Shown in pieces: positions 1-7,846 of a stretch of 64,000 nt of DNA. Every line of letters starts with the position of its first letter. Position 1 is the first letter of the stretch. The DNA is taken from positions 1-64,000 of the forward strand of contig NZ_LBMD01000025.1 of assembly GCF_001293645.1 (NCBI RefSeq). The letters are read 5' to 3'. The notes below the pieces were generated by a model. That model made no database searches. It worked only from the letters and a program-made list of their open reading frames with translations, and was not told the origin of the DNA. Position numbers and translations under genes: made by a program. The stretch comes from Bacillus sp. CHD6a (lineage in GTDB: Bacteria; Bacillota; Bacilli; Bacillales; Bacillaceae_I).

Positions 1-204
1 ATCATTTTCATCAGCTCGTCGCTCAGAAGCGACTTTATTAATATAACATGTTTCATTGTTATAAGTCAACATGTTTTTTAATTTCTTTTTCTCGTTGTCG
101 CGTTTAAGCTTTTCACTTGCGGCGACGAATAATAATATACCATGTAACGACAAACATCGTCAATACATGTTTTAAACTTTTTTAAAATAATTTTCAAAAG
201 GAAA
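1..204. other. Window-edge intergenic DNA with small hairpin
   Basis: No gene is seen in this AT-rich stretch. It contains a perfect 6-bp hairpin at 18-33 (GTCGCT / AGCGAC with loop CAGA) followed by a T-rich run on the + strand. In B. subtilis, ygxA lies next to the rrnD ribosomal RNA operon, so an rRNA operon may begin or end just outside the window. That is inference from gene order; no rRNA sequence is visible here. Confidence 0.4.
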
Positions 205-248
205 AGAAAAGCTAAAGCTCCTAAGGAAATCCACCCTCATTAGGAGCC
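205..248 (-). terminator. Terminator-like hairpin after ygxA
   Basis: On the minus strand, 8-bp arms GCTCCTAA (217-224) and TTAGGAGC (240-247) enclose a 15-nt loop. They are followed by an interrupted U-rich stretch and lie just beyond the ygxA stop. The U-run is imperfect, so the terminator is moderate. Confidence 0.6.
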
Positions 249-270
249 TTAAACGGAACATCATTTGTTA

Positions 271-1146
271 TTATTTATCTGGCACGACCTGATAAAGTCG
301 ATGGAAGACACCGTTACCTTTAGTTTGTTTTTTCTCCACTTGCAGGAAGCCTTTTTCTACTAAGTATTCAACTAGTACGCTTAGATCTACAGAATACTTC
401 TGGAGTTTAGGATGATGCAACATATCATTATAGGACCAAGGTTCTTTTTTCTCCATTAACACTTCTATTAGATGTTTAGCTCCTGTTCTTGTTCTGGAAT
501 AGATCATGAACTCATTTGCAAGGAAAAGAAGTTCGAGTCTTTTATCAATTGGTTCTTCCCCTTGAATGAGTTCTTCATATAATTTGTAGATTTCTGGTTC
601 TATTTTCTTCACCTGGTTCCAGACGGTGATTTCTGGATGGAAACCGTGATCGATAACTGCCAACCTTGCCAAGTGGTGAAGAGAATGAACGATATGGTTA
701 TAAGCATCGATGTAATGTTTGGAATCAAAGAAATCTTTACCTTCTAGGTATCTTCTTATTAGTTTAGCAAATTCTAAACCAATTTTTAGTTTACGGTCTT
801 CAAGAGGGAAATCAAGGAGTTTACCTCTTAAGGCATAGATAAACTCGTTTCGGTCAAAGAGCACTTTCCCATTGATGATCCAATCAATGACTCTGCGATT
901 CGTTCCAAGCGTTATCCATTCATCTAATTGCTGTTCGCTTGCGATGTAAAGTGCGGCTTTCTTTTGGAGCAATTCATAGTGTTTTACATATAAGGATTCA
1001 TCTAATTCTTTTACAACCATAAAGAGAATTACATCAAATTTATCTGTATTTGGGCTAACGGGGTTTTTCTTTTCTATCATTAATATTCCTTGCGTGTTTG
1101 ATTGACTTGCGCGTTCTTGATAGATAGGACGAAGTAAATCTTCCAT
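271..1146 (-). CDS. ygxA: YgxA-like nucleotidyltransferase-fold protein
   Basis: A 291-residue soluble protein of the YgxA family, which is described as a nucleotidyltransferase-like fold followed by a helical substrate-binding region and a C-terminal winged-helix-like part. The N-terminal ~110 residues fit the divergent NTase part, but I see no canonical GS-x-D metal motif, so catalysis is uncertain. The C-terminal ~70 residues are helix-rich and could form the HTH. The start has a good SD (GGAGGT) at normal spacing. It is transcribed away from ygzB, and the ygxA-ygzB-perR neighbourhood matches B. subtilis. The identification rests mostly on order plus overall character; its cellular role is unknown. 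Confidence 0.8.
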   Translation of the reverse strand: MEDLLRPIYQERASQSNTQGILMIEKKNPVSPNTDKFDVILFMVVKELDESLYVKHYELLQKKAALYIASEQQLDEWITLGTNRRVIDWIINGKVLFDRNEFIYALRGKLLDFPLEDRKLKIGLEFAKLIRRYLEGKDFFDSKHYIDAYNHIVHSLHHLARLAVIDHGFHPEITVWNQVKKIEPEIYKLYEELIQGEEPIDKRLELLFLANEFMIYSRTRTGAKHLIEVLMEKKEPWSYNDMLHHPKLQKYSVDLSVLVEYLVEKGFLQVEKKQTKGNGVFHRLYQVVPDK

Positions 1147-1320
1147 CTTAAGACCTCCATCTTTAAAGGGTTCCCCCTATTATTCGACACTTTCTTTTAA
1201 AAACCTTTTTATCAATATTAATCCAGAACATTCGGTCTTTTTGCAATTTCAACATGTGTGTGACTGTAACTCCATTTTAAGACAAAATGTGCTATTATAT
1301 TGTTTTAGGAGGTAGTGTTT

Positions 1321-1683
1321 ATGGCTCGTAAATATTCAAGTAAAATTAATAAAATAAGAACCTTTGCACTAAGTCTTGTCTTTATCGGTTTCTTCGTTAT
1401 GTATATAGGAATATTCTTTCAAGGAAACATGTTAGTCATGACTTTGTTTATGTTATTGGGGCTTTTATGCATCGTTGGTTCCACAGTTGTTTATTTCTGG
1501 ATCGGCATGTTATCGACTAAAGCTGTTCAGGTAGTTTGCCCGAACTGCGGGAGGCATACTAAAGTTCTTGGCCGTGTTGATATGTGTATGTATTGTAACG
1601 AACCGTTAACGATGGATCCTTCCCTTGAAGGGAAAGAATTTAATGAAGATTACAACTCAAAAAAGAAAGCTGATAGGAGCTAA
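1321..1683 (+). CDS. ygzB: YgzB, small membrane protein with zinc ribbon (UPF0295)
   Basis: A 120-residue protein with two hydrophobic segments (about residues 16-35 and 42-63) and a C-terminal zinc-ribbon-like motif, CPNCG about 18 residues before CMYC. This is typical of the UPF0295/YgzB family, whose function is unknown. I chose ATG 1321 over an upstream in-frame GTG (1315) because AGGAGG at 1308-1313 is 7 nt from the ATG and because family members begin M-A-[R/K]-YSSK. It is convergent with perR, and the two genes share a bidirectional terminator. Confidence 0.88.
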   Translation: MARKYSSKINKIRTFALSLVFIGFFVMYIGIFFQGNMLVMTLFMLLGLLCIVGSTVVYFWIGMLSTKAVQVVCPNCGRHTKVLGRVDMCMYCNEPLTMDPSLEGKEFNEDYNSKKKADRS

Positions 1684-1702
1684 GTCCTATCAGCTTTTTT
1701 TA
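1664..1702. terminator. Bidirectional terminator between ygzB and perR
   Basis: A 13-bp stem (AAAGCTGATAGGA / TCCTATCAGCTTT) with a 6-nt loop is followed by a T-run on the + strand and preceded by an A-run. It overlaps the ygzB stop codon, so it can serve both convergent genes. Confidence 0.85.
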
Positions 1703-1728
1703 TTGGATGTTTCCCCCGATACAAAAGG

Positions 1729-2169
1729 TCAATGAGCGCCTTTGTCACACTCTGGGCAGACACCGTAAATTTCCATGCGATGGCGAGAAATTTTAAATCC
1801 AGTAACATGGGCAGCCAACGCTTCTACTTCATCAAGACCAGGATAATGGAAGTCGACAATTTTGCCGCACTCGTCACAGATCACATGGTAATGGTCGGTA
1901 GTCACGTAGTCAAAACGACTGGAGTTGTCTCCGTAGGTCAATTCTTTCACAAGACCCACTTCTCGGAAAACTCTCAGGTTGTTGTAAACGGTCGCGACAC
2001 TCATGTTTGGAAACTTTCCTTCAAGTGCTTTGTATATATCGTCAGCTGTCGGATGAGACATAGATTGAATAAGATACTCTAAAATCGCATGACGCTGTGG
2101 AGTTATGCGAACTCCAGTTTGTTTTAGCGTTTCAAGCGCTTCTTTTAATTGTTCGTTTGCCACAGTCAT
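1729..2169 (-). CDS. perR: Peroxide-responsive repressor PerR (Fur family)
   Basis: A 146-residue Fur-family repressor. The N-terminal winged helix carries the [10 protein letters not shown] and [11 protein letters not shown] helices. Residues equivalent to the regulatory metal ligands of B. subtilis PerR are all present with a +2 offset: H39, D87, H93, H95 and D106. The structural zinc CxxC pairs are C98/C101 and a second pair near the C-terminus. In the family, Fe2+-catalysed oxidation of the two histidines by H2O2 releases DNA and derepresses peroxide-defence genes. A Per box just upstream indicates autoregulation. Its gene position next to ygzB and ygxA is conserved with B. subtilis. Confidence 0.96.
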   Translation of the reverse strand: MTVANEQLKEALETLKQTGVRITPQRHAILEYLIQSMSHPTADDIYKALEGKFPNMSVATVYNNLRVFREVGLVKELTYGDNSSRFDYVTTDHYHVICDECGKIVDFHYPGLDEVEALAAHVTGFKISRHRMEIYGVCPECDKGAH

Positions 2170-2198
2170 GCACCTCGCTTTTCATAAAGATTATTACT

Positions 2199-2213
2199 TT
2201 ATAATATTTATAA
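2199..2213. promoter_or_regulatory. Per box upstream of perR
   Basis: TTATAATATTTATAA matches the Per-box consensus TTATAATNATTATAA at 14 of 15 positions. It lies 30 nt before the perR start, the place expected for autorepression. Confidence 0.8.
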
Positions 2214-2281
2214 TTAGTGTACATTGAAATTGATATTTTTGTCAATGTTATTACTTATATCTATATGAAGTTATCCAGATT

Positions 2282-2836
2282 TTAAACCTCTGGCTTTAAA
2301 ATTGGTTCTTCCTTCTTTAACTGACTGTTCACATAGCGTGCAACGACAAATAAATAGTCAGAAAGACGGTTTAAATAAGCAAGTACATTTGGAGAAAGCT
2401 CATCACTCAAGCTTACTGCAGATCTTTCCGCTCTTCTTACAATCGTTCGTGCACTATGCAAAGCCGCTCCAGCTTTCGAGCCCCCTGGTAGTACGAAATT
2501 CGTCAACGGAGGAAGAGTTCCATCAAGTTCGTCCATTTCGTCCTCGAGACTTTTCACATGCTTTTCTGTCAGCTTCCATTTCACTTCTTTTCCTGCTGGT
2601 GTGGCAAGTTCTGCCCCCACGTGAAAAAGGATTGTCTGGATGTTGGAGAATGACTTGATCAATGTTTCTTTACGAATGAAGTCTTCGTCGTTAAGATACG
2701 CAACCGCAAGTCCAATCATGGAATTGGCTTCATCACATGTTCCATATGCTTCTACACGCACATGATTTTTATCCACTCTTTGTCCGTACACTAAAGAAGT
2801 TTGTCCTTTATCGCCTGTTTTTGTATAAATTTTCAT
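2282..2836 (-). CDS. yvqK: Cob(I)alamin adenosyltransferase, PduO type (YvqK-like)
   Basis: A 184-residue protein of the PduO/MmaB ATP:corrinoid adenosyltransferase family, which transfers adenosyl from ATP to cob(I)alamin. The hallmark N-terminal ATP-binding motif TKTGDKGQTSL is at residues 5-15, and the family motif RTIVRRAERS is followed by L-N-RLSDYLFVVARY near the C-terminus. The length is typical. It is downstream of and codirectional with the AbgT gene, but a strong terminator separates them. No other cobalamin genes are near, so it probably serves a salvaged corrinoid. Confidence 0.92.
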   Translation of the reverse strand: MKIYTKTGDKGQTSLVYGQRVDKNHVRVEAYGTCDEANSMIGLAVAYLNDEDFIRKETLIKSFSNIQTILFHVGAELATPAGKEVKWKLTEKHVKSLEDEMDELDGTLPPLTNFVLPGGSKAGAALHSARTIVRRAERSAVSLSDELSPNVLAYLNRLSDYLFVVARYVNSQLKKEEPILKPEV

Positions 2837-2884
2837 AACTTCATCCCCTACTCTACATTTTTTAGCTACTACTTTCCTTATAGC

Positions 2885-2922
2885 AAAAAAACACCTGCAA
2901 GTCCATTATAGACAAGCAGGTG
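2885..2922 (-). terminator. Terminator of the AbgT gene
   Basis: On the minus strand CACCTGC and GCAGGTG (2892-2898 / 2916-2922) form a 7-bp stem followed by a 7-U run (2885-2891). It sits 12 bp beyond the AbgT stop. Confidence 0.85.
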
Positions 2923-2933
2923 TTTCCTATTTA

Positions 2934-4481
2934 TTAACCTACATAATCAATTGGAGCGTTCGGTCCGATTGGTAAACCTGTCAGGATCCAAACAATAAGC
3001 ATGATCACCCATACAATAGAGAAGAACACTGAGTATGGAATCATCGTAGAGATTAATGTACCAATCCCCACCTTTTTGTCATACTTTTGGGCAAACGCTA
3101 TGACGATTGCAAAATAAGGCATCAATGGTGAGATGACGTTAGTAGTGGAATCTGCAACACGGTATGCCAATTGCGTAAGCTCTGGGGAATACCCTAGACC
3201 CATCATCATGGGAACAAATACCGGGGCCATGATTGCCCATTTAGCAGAAGCACTTCCGATAAATAGATTAATAAAGCCAGCTACAATCATAAATACAAGA
3301 ATTAAAAGAATGCTCATAAAACGATTATCGCTATCAAAACCGATTCCTTGGATGAGTTCTGCTCCATTAACAGCAAGAACAAGTCCAAGGTTTGTTTCAT
3401 TAAAGTAAGCAACAAACTGACCAGCAACAAATGCAAGTACGATATATGCACCCATCGTTGCCATTGTGTCTGACATCTGGTTGGCTACGTCTTTATCATT
3501 TTTTATTGATTTTGTAATCATTCCATATACAAGCCCCGGAATGAAGAACATGATCAGAATTACTGGTACAAGCGTATGGAAAAATGGCGCTTCTAGGAAT
3601 GAGCCATCTCCACGTAGTGGTCCCCAAGAAGGTACTACTAGCAATGCCATAACTGCAATCGTTGCAATAAATGCAAATAACGCAGCCCATAATCCTTTTT
3701 TCTCTTCAGGTTTTAAGTAATCAACGTCCCCTTTATAAGCACCTTTGTACTCACCAAGGCGAGGTTCAACGATTTTATCCGTTACAAACGTTCCAACAAT
3801 AGTTAGAACAAATACTGAAGCAAACATGAAGTAGAAGTTCATCATGTAGTTCATTCCTGCAGCATATTCTGGGTCAACTGTTGCTGCCGCTTCTTGTGTT
3901 AAAGATCCTAATAAGGGATCAAGAGATGTTAATAGCAAGTTTGCACTGAACCCAGCAGATACTCCAGCAAACGCTGCTGCAAGTCCGGCCAGCGGATGCC
4001 TACCAAGTCCTGCGAAAAGCACTGCACCAAGCGGTGTTAAGACAACATATCCAGCATCTGCTGCCATAGATGACATAATTCCTCCAAATACTAGAGAAGC
4101 TGTCATAAGCTGTTTTGGGACAGATGTTACCAAACCGCGAAGACCGGCGCTGATAAGTCCAGATCTTTCCGCAATACCGATACCAATCATTGTTACAAGC
4201 ACTGTTCCAAGCGGAGCAAAGCCTGTAAAGTTTGTTACGGCACTTTCAAAGATGTAAGCAATTCCTTCTGAGCTCATTAAATTCTTAACAGTAAGAACTT
4301 CTCCTTCATTTAAAGGATCGTCTACTTGTACACCCATGCTGGAAAAAATTCCAGAAGCGATAATTACCAATAACGCGAATATCGCGAATAACGTAACCGG
4401 ATGTGGCAACTTATTACCAACGCGCTCAATGCTATCAAGAGCACGCATAACAAAGCCGCGTTTCTTTTGCGTTGCTTCCAT
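2934..4481 (-). CDS. AbgT-family transporter
   Basis: A 515-residue polytopic membrane protein with about 11-12 hydrophobic segments. It belongs to the AbgT family, which includes p-aminobenzoyl-glutamate transporters and sulfonamide efflux pumps. Supporting sequence includes the N-terminal VERVGNKLPHP-like region (ERVGNKLPHPVTLF), SSMAADAGYVVLTPLGA, GFSANLLLTSLDPLL and the late VADSTTNVISPLMPYF, all AbgT hallmarks. No abgA/abgB hydrolase genes are adjacent, so the substrate is open (p-aminobenzoyl-glutamate, other short acyl-amino acids, or antimetabolite export). A promoter and a 5' hairpin precede it. Confidence 0.9.
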   Translation of the reverse strand: MEATQKKRGFVMRALDSIERVGNKLPHPVTLFAIFALLVIIASGIFSSMGVQVDDPLNEGEVLTVKNLMSSEGIAYIFESAVTNFTGFAPLGTVLVTMIGIGIAERSGLISAGLRGLVTSVPKQLMTASLVFGGIMSSMAADAGYVVLTPLGAVLFAGLGRHPLAGLAAAFAGVSAGFSANLLLTSLDPLLGSLTQEAAATVDPEYAAGMNYMMNFYFMFASVFVLTIVGTFVTDKIVEPRLGEYKGAYKGDVDYLKPEEKKGLWAALFAFIATIAVMALLVVPSWGPLRGDGSFLEAPFFHTLVPVILIMFFIPGLVYGMITKSIKNDKDVANQMSDTMATMGAYIVLAFVAGQFVAYFNETNLGLVLAVNGAELIQGIGFDSDNRFMSILLILVFMIVAGFINLFIGSASAKWAIMAPVFVPMMMGLGYSPELTQLAYRVADSTTNVISPLMPYFAIVIAFAQKYDKKVGIGTLISTMIPYSVFFSIVWVIMLIVWILTGLPIGPNAPIDYVG

Positions 4482-4555
4482 TTTAAAATCCCCTTTCTCA
4501 ATCTATTAAATTTTCAAAAAATAAGAAGAAAAAAATCCTTTACCAGTATAATAAA

Positions 4556-4611
4556 AAACACTCTCGGATGGAAGTGTTCAAGGAATATACATAAAATAAC
4601 CAATTTTTCAA
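4556..4611 (-). promoter_or_regulatory. Promoter and 5'-proximal hairpin before AbgT gene
   Basis: On the minus strand TTGAAA (4606-4611), a 16-bp spacer and TATATT (4584-4589) make a reasonable sigma-A promoter. Immediately downstream, AACACT and AGTGTT arms followed by a T-rich run make a small terminator-like hairpin at about 4556-4580, within roughly 30 nt of the predicted transcript start and about 75 nt before the coding sequence. It could be an attenuator or an mRNA 5' stabiliser. Confidence 0.5.
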
Positions 4612-4704
4612 ATAATAATAATACTATGTATCCTTTATTCAGCTAACGTACTTGTCCGCTATGTCTCCTTATTTACTTTACCCATAATAGAGACATTCAT
4701 ATCA
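4612..4704. other. Intergenic DNA, nothing recognised
   Basis: This is the remainder of the 365-bp gap between the AbgT gene and bcp. It is AT-rich with no convincing ORF. A GAGGAGGT sequence precedes a 13-codon reading frame near 4765 on the + strand, but the spacing is too short for a ribosome-binding site. Confidence 0.4.
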
Positions 4705-4737
4705 TAAAAAAGGAGTGCAAGCTCTATGCTCACACTC
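4705..4737 (-). terminator. Terminator-like hairpin downstream of bcp
   Basis: On the minus strand a stem formed by GAGTG...CACTC with further G-U and G-C pairs inside is followed by CTTTTTTA. It lies about 110 nt past the bcp stop. Confidence 0.65.
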
Positions 4738-4846
4738 TAATCACGTCAACTTTTTGAGGAGGTATGCCCTACACTATAAAATACTCTGGAAGGGACCTTT
4801 TGTAGTTAGACGTTTGCCTCAATTATTTTAAAAAAGGCTTTTCCTC

Positions 4847-5314
4847 TTAAAGGTTTTCTTTAATAAAACGTAAAGCCTCTTCCACGTGACCCTTCACTTT
4901 TACTTTTCTCCACTCTTTTACTAGTTCGCCTTCTTTATTGATGATGAATGTGGAGCGTTCAATACCCATATATTCTTTTCCGAAATTTTTCTTCAGTTTC
5001 CACACTTCGTAACGTTCTGCTACTTCATGATCTTCGTCCACTAAAAGCATAAACGGCAACCCGTGCTTTTCAATAAACTTTTCATGCCTTGATTGAGGGT
5101 CTGGACTTATTCCAAGAATAACTGTATCCAGATTAGAGAAGTCTTCATGCATATCCCGGAAATCGCAAGCCTGCGTGGTGCATCCAGGGGTCATATCTTT
5201 TGGATAGAAATATAGTACGACATTTTTGCCTTGAAAACTTGAAAGGGACACTGTTTCGCCTGTATTAGACAGTAAAGAAAAATCAGGTGCCTTTTTGCCA
5301 ACATCTATTGTCAT
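4847..5314 (-). CDS. bcp: Thiol peroxidase Bcp/PrxQ (YgaF)
   Basis: A 155-residue peroxiredoxin of the Bcp/PrxQ class. It reduces H2O2 and organic hydroperoxides with thioredoxin-type reductants. The active-site motif YFYPKDMTPGCTTQACDF is seen, with the peroxidatic Cys in PGCT (about residue 45) and a resolving Cys five residues later (ACDF), as in alpha-helix-2 type Bcp proteins. The length is typical and the SD (AAGGAGGAG) is strong. It is the ygaF position of the B. subtilis block, near perR, but I see no Per box at its promoter. Confidence 0.94.
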   Translation of the reverse strand: MTIDVGKKAPDFSLLSNTGETVSLSSFQGKNVVLYFYPKDMTPGCTTQACDFRDMHEDFSNLDTVILGISPDPQSRHEKFIEKHGLPFMLLVDEDHEVAERYEVWKLKKNFGKEYMGIERSTFIINKEGELVKEWRKVKVKGHVEEALRFIKENL

Positions 5315-5453
5315 CTTAAAACTCCTCCTTAAACGATTTCTGTATCTTTAAGCCTATCGAAAGCACGAAGAATTATCAAGAAAAGCACTACCATACATAT
5401 ACTTTCACAATTGACCTAAACTAATGATAATTGAAACGAATGGAGGAAGGTAT

Positions 5454-5609
5454 ATGAAGAAAGTAGAATTACACGAAGGAGCAGTTACTGAGCATAAGAA
5501 AAAAATCAGCGTTAACCAGAAGTCCATCGAGACTCCTTTGAACGCTGACGCCAACTGTGCGGAACCGATATCTGAGTTATCAAATCGCTTTCTAAACGAG
5601 GGCAATTAG
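5454..5609 (+). CDS. Small hypothetical protein, 51 aa
   Basis: This reading frame begins at ATG 5454 behind a strong SD (GGAGGAAGG). It encodes a 51-residue hydrophilic peptide with a Lys-rich first half (KKVELHEGAV) and an acidic/polar tail (SELSNRFLNEGN). It has one Cys, no signal peptide and no membrane segment. It is convergent with the K+ channel gene, ending 6 bp from it. I do not recognise the family. The good SD and clean start support a real gene; a spore or stationary-phase role would be a guess. Confidence 0.55.
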   Translation: MKKVELHEGAVTEHKKKISVNQKSIETPLNADANCAEPISELSNRFLNEGN

Positions 5610-5615
5610 TAATAA

Positions 5616-6029
5616 CTACCTCTCACGCCCGTCCATATGCAGGACCACCCTTACTACAAAGGCTGCAGGCATAACGAAACCTATCAATGCTTCTATCATG
5701 GCAATAGCCCTGCCAATACCTATTGGAGTAATATCACCATATCCAACTGTCAAAATGGTAATGGCACTAAAGTAGACAGAACGAAAGAAAATAGAAAAGT
5801 AGCTTCCGTTGATCAGCTCGCCTCTTTCCAACAGAACAGGGTGTCCTTCAATATGAAGAACGGTATATAACAGGCCAAATGAAAGCAGAAGTGTAGAGTA
5901 TATCAACAGTAACAGAAGGAGTGTCTCTTTTGAAACATAAGGTATGCTTCTGCTTTCTGAAGAGAATACATGTGAAAAGCTTATGAAAATAGCGATGAAT
6001 ATGAAGATGACGATAAATAAATAAAGCAT
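5616..6029 (-). CDS. Two-TM potassium channel family protein
   Basis: A 137-residue integral membrane protein with hydrophobic N-terminal segments (about residues 3-21 and 34-56), a pore helix, the selectivity filter TVGYGD, and a final hydrophobic segment. This is the ion_trans_2 (KcsA-like pore) layout without an RCK or other regulatory domain. I chose ATG 6029 because GGAGGAG lies immediately upstream; an earlier ATG (6053) would place the SD inside the coding region. It probably mediates K+ flux in the cytoplasmic membrane. Gating is unknown. Confidence 0.88.
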   Translation of the reverse strand: MLYLFIVIFIFIAIFISFSHVFSSESRSIPYVSKETLLLLLLIYSTLLLSFGLLYTVLHIEGHPVLLERGELINGSYFSIFFRSVYFSAITILTVGYGDITPIGIGRAIAMIEALIGFVMPAAFVVRVVLHMDGRER

Positions 6030-6131
6030 CCTACTCCTCCAATGCGTGGACATGCCATTAGTACAATATACGCGTCAGAAGAGCAGGTATGCTTTTTGTT
6101 TTTATTAAGCTTGATCGTACCTATTTACGAG

Positions 6132-6254
6132 TGGATTGGAGCGGAAGGCACTCGACTCCGGCGGGAGATAGCGGTAGCTTGAGACCCCGCAGCAAAGCTA
6201 GGAGGCTCAAGCACCCCCGCAAAGCAAGTGCCTACAACGCAAAGGAACGGTTAA
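6132..6254. repeat. Diverged interspersed palindromic repeat (type 2)
   Basis: About 120 bp with the Bacillaceae-style repeat layout: GGATTGGAGCGGAAGGCACT at the left, GAGACCCCGCAGC and GGAGGCTC in the centre, and AAGGAACGG at the right. It lies just beyond the ABC operon's last gene. It is much more diverged than the copies near 16, 33 and 57.8 kb. Confidence 0.6.
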
Positions 6255-6265
6255 ACTTGTAAGCT

Positions 6266-7051
6266 TTAATTCCCCGCACCTCTATATTTGGTGACTCCAA
6301 CATTCCAGACGAATACGGCCAGAATAAAGAAAGCCAGTCCGATAAATGGAGTCATAAACGCGTATCCATACCACTCGGACCTGCCAAGGAAATATGCAGA
6401 CGGATAAACACCTACAAACGCAAAAGGAAGAATCCAAGTCAAAACAAAACGGATGACACTGTTGTAAATATCAACTGGGTATCTACCGTAATTCCCGATA
6501 TTATACATCATTGGCATTATCGATGTTCTTGCATCTGACCAGAAACCGATACTTGCAAGCAAGACGAATATACCTGCATACACTAGCGCTCCTCCAAGAA
6601 CAAAAATAATTAATAGTAGATAATCGTACCAGGCAAAAGTGAGATCCAGGAGATTTCCTGCATAGACCATGATGGCAGCACCTGTTACCACACCAAATAA
6701 GGATTCCAGTTCCATTCGCTCGAGCACAACTTGAAACAGACTGTGAATTGGCCTAGTCAGGATCCGGTCCATCTCTCCTTTTACGATATACCTTTCATTA
6801 AAATCCCAAATATTAAAGAACGAAGAAAACAGCGCAAACGGCACCAAAAAGAACCCATAAATGAATATAATTTCTTCCCTGCTCCAACCGCTCAAAAGCT
6901 GAGTATGGCCAAAGACAACCAAGATAAACACCAGGTTCACGGCCTGAAACAACAAGTCGGAGAGGATTTCCACGACCAAGTCAGCGCGGTATTGGAACCG
7001 TGTTTTCATATACTGGCCAATGTATTGAAAAAACATCGAAACATAAAACAT
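6266..7051 (-). CDS. ABC-2 type permease (second of pair)
   Basis: A 261-residue membrane protein with six hydrophobic segments. It is the last gene of a three-gene operon, starting 3 bp after the preceding permease ends. It is of the ABC-2/DUF990-like permease type: an N-terminal amphipathic segment, the cytoplasmic stretch EMDRILTRPIHSLFQV between TM2 and TM3, and paired late helices. With the other permease it probably forms a heterodimeric exporter driven by the upstream ATPase. The substrate is unknown; related systems are annotated as viologen- or daunorubicin-type exporters. Confidence 0.85.
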   Translation of the reverse strand: MFYVSMFFQYIGQYMKTRFQYRADLVVEILSDLLFQAVNLVFILVVFGHTQLLSGWSREEIIFIYGFFLVPFALFSSFFNIWDFNERYIVKGEMDRILTRPIHSLFQVVLERMELESLFGVVTGAAIMVYAGNLLDLTFAWYDYLLLIIFVLGGALVYAGIFVLLASIGFWSDARTSIMPMMYNIGNYGRYPVDIYNSVIRFVLTWILPFAFVGVYPSAYFLGRSEWYGYAFMTPFIGLAFFILAVFVWNVGVTKYRGAGN

Positions 7052-7054
7052 TCC

Positions 7055-7846
7055 TCATCCTCCTTGCACGACTAATTGTTTTTTTGCCAAATTCCACAGC
7101 AACTGTATCGGAATAATCAAAATGAACACCCAGACTGCCTGCATGAACAGGGCTTGAAATACAGCATTTCCTGTAATACCCTCTGTAAAAATCATACTTG
7201 GGATATAACTGATTGCCTGAAACGGCAGGAAACTCATGACGTCTTGTGCCCATAACGGGTAAAAGCTGATAGGTAAAAGCAATCCAGAAAATAAATCAAT
7301 GACGACACGCTTCGCACGAATCAACCCGTCATTATTAAATAGAAAGAACGTCATGATACCTGTAAGCAAGTTGATCTGTGTATTCACAATAAAACTGAAG
7401 ATGATGGAGATCCCGAAAAGACCCCACGTGGCAAAGTTTGCAGAGAACTCCAGCGGAAAGACCAATGCCACGATGAACATTCCTGGCACAGAGAAAAACA
7501 CTAGGCGGAAAATCCCTTCTCCCAGCCCTTGCATCGTTTTCATTCCTAGATAGTTATACGGCCTGATTAATTCTACAGCAACTTTTCCTTCTTTTATCTC
7601 TTGGGCAATTTCTCGATCAATATTATTGAAATAAAACGCACGAGCCATCCATGATACGGCTACATAGGTTGTCATTTGGATGGTAGAAATACCTTGGATA
7701 TCTTCTTTTCCGCTATATATTGCCTGCCAAAGGAAGTAGTAGGCTCCTATATTAATGCTATAAATCAGAATTCCAGAATAATAGTTCGTTCGATACGCGA
7801 GCATCATCAAAAAGCGGATGCGTATCATTTCGATATATTTATCCAT
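7055..7846 (-). CDS. ABC-2 type permease (first of pair)
   Basis: A 263-residue, six-TM permease overlapping the end of the ATPase gene by 8 nt, which indicates translational coupling. It shares the layout of its partner, with the cytoplasmic motif EIKEGKVAVELIRPYNYLGM matching the position of MDRILTRPIHSLFQ in the partner. The two therefore look like paralogous halves of one transporter. It is a cytoplasmic-membrane protein and no substrate can be read from the sequence. Confidence 0.85.
   Translation of the reverse strand: MDKYIEMIRIRFLMMLAYRTNYYSGILIYSINIGAYYFLWQAIYSGKEDIQGISTIQMTTYVAVSWMARAFYFNNIDREIAQEIKEGKVAVELIRPYNYLGMKTMQGLGEGIFRLVFFSVPGMFIVALVFPLEFSANFATWGLFGISIIFSFIVNTQINLLTGIMTFFLFNNDGLIRAKRVVIDLFSGLLLPISFYPLWAQDVMSFLPFQAISYIPSMIFTEGITGNAVFQALFMQAVWVFILIIPIQLLWNLAKKQLVVQGG

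Noticed and set aside
1-204. rRNA or tRNA gene fragment at the window edge
   Set aside because: No conserved 16S, 23S, 5S or tRNA sequence is visible; only context suggests a nearby rRNA operon.
4764-4806. 13-codon peptide behind GAGGAGGT
   Set aside because: The SD is 1 nt from the ATG, and the sequence lies in the 3' region of the opposite-strand bcp transcript.
5405-5605. Minus-strand 66-codon ORF opposite the small gene at 5454
   Set aside because: The plus-strand frame has the strong SD; the minus frame has none.
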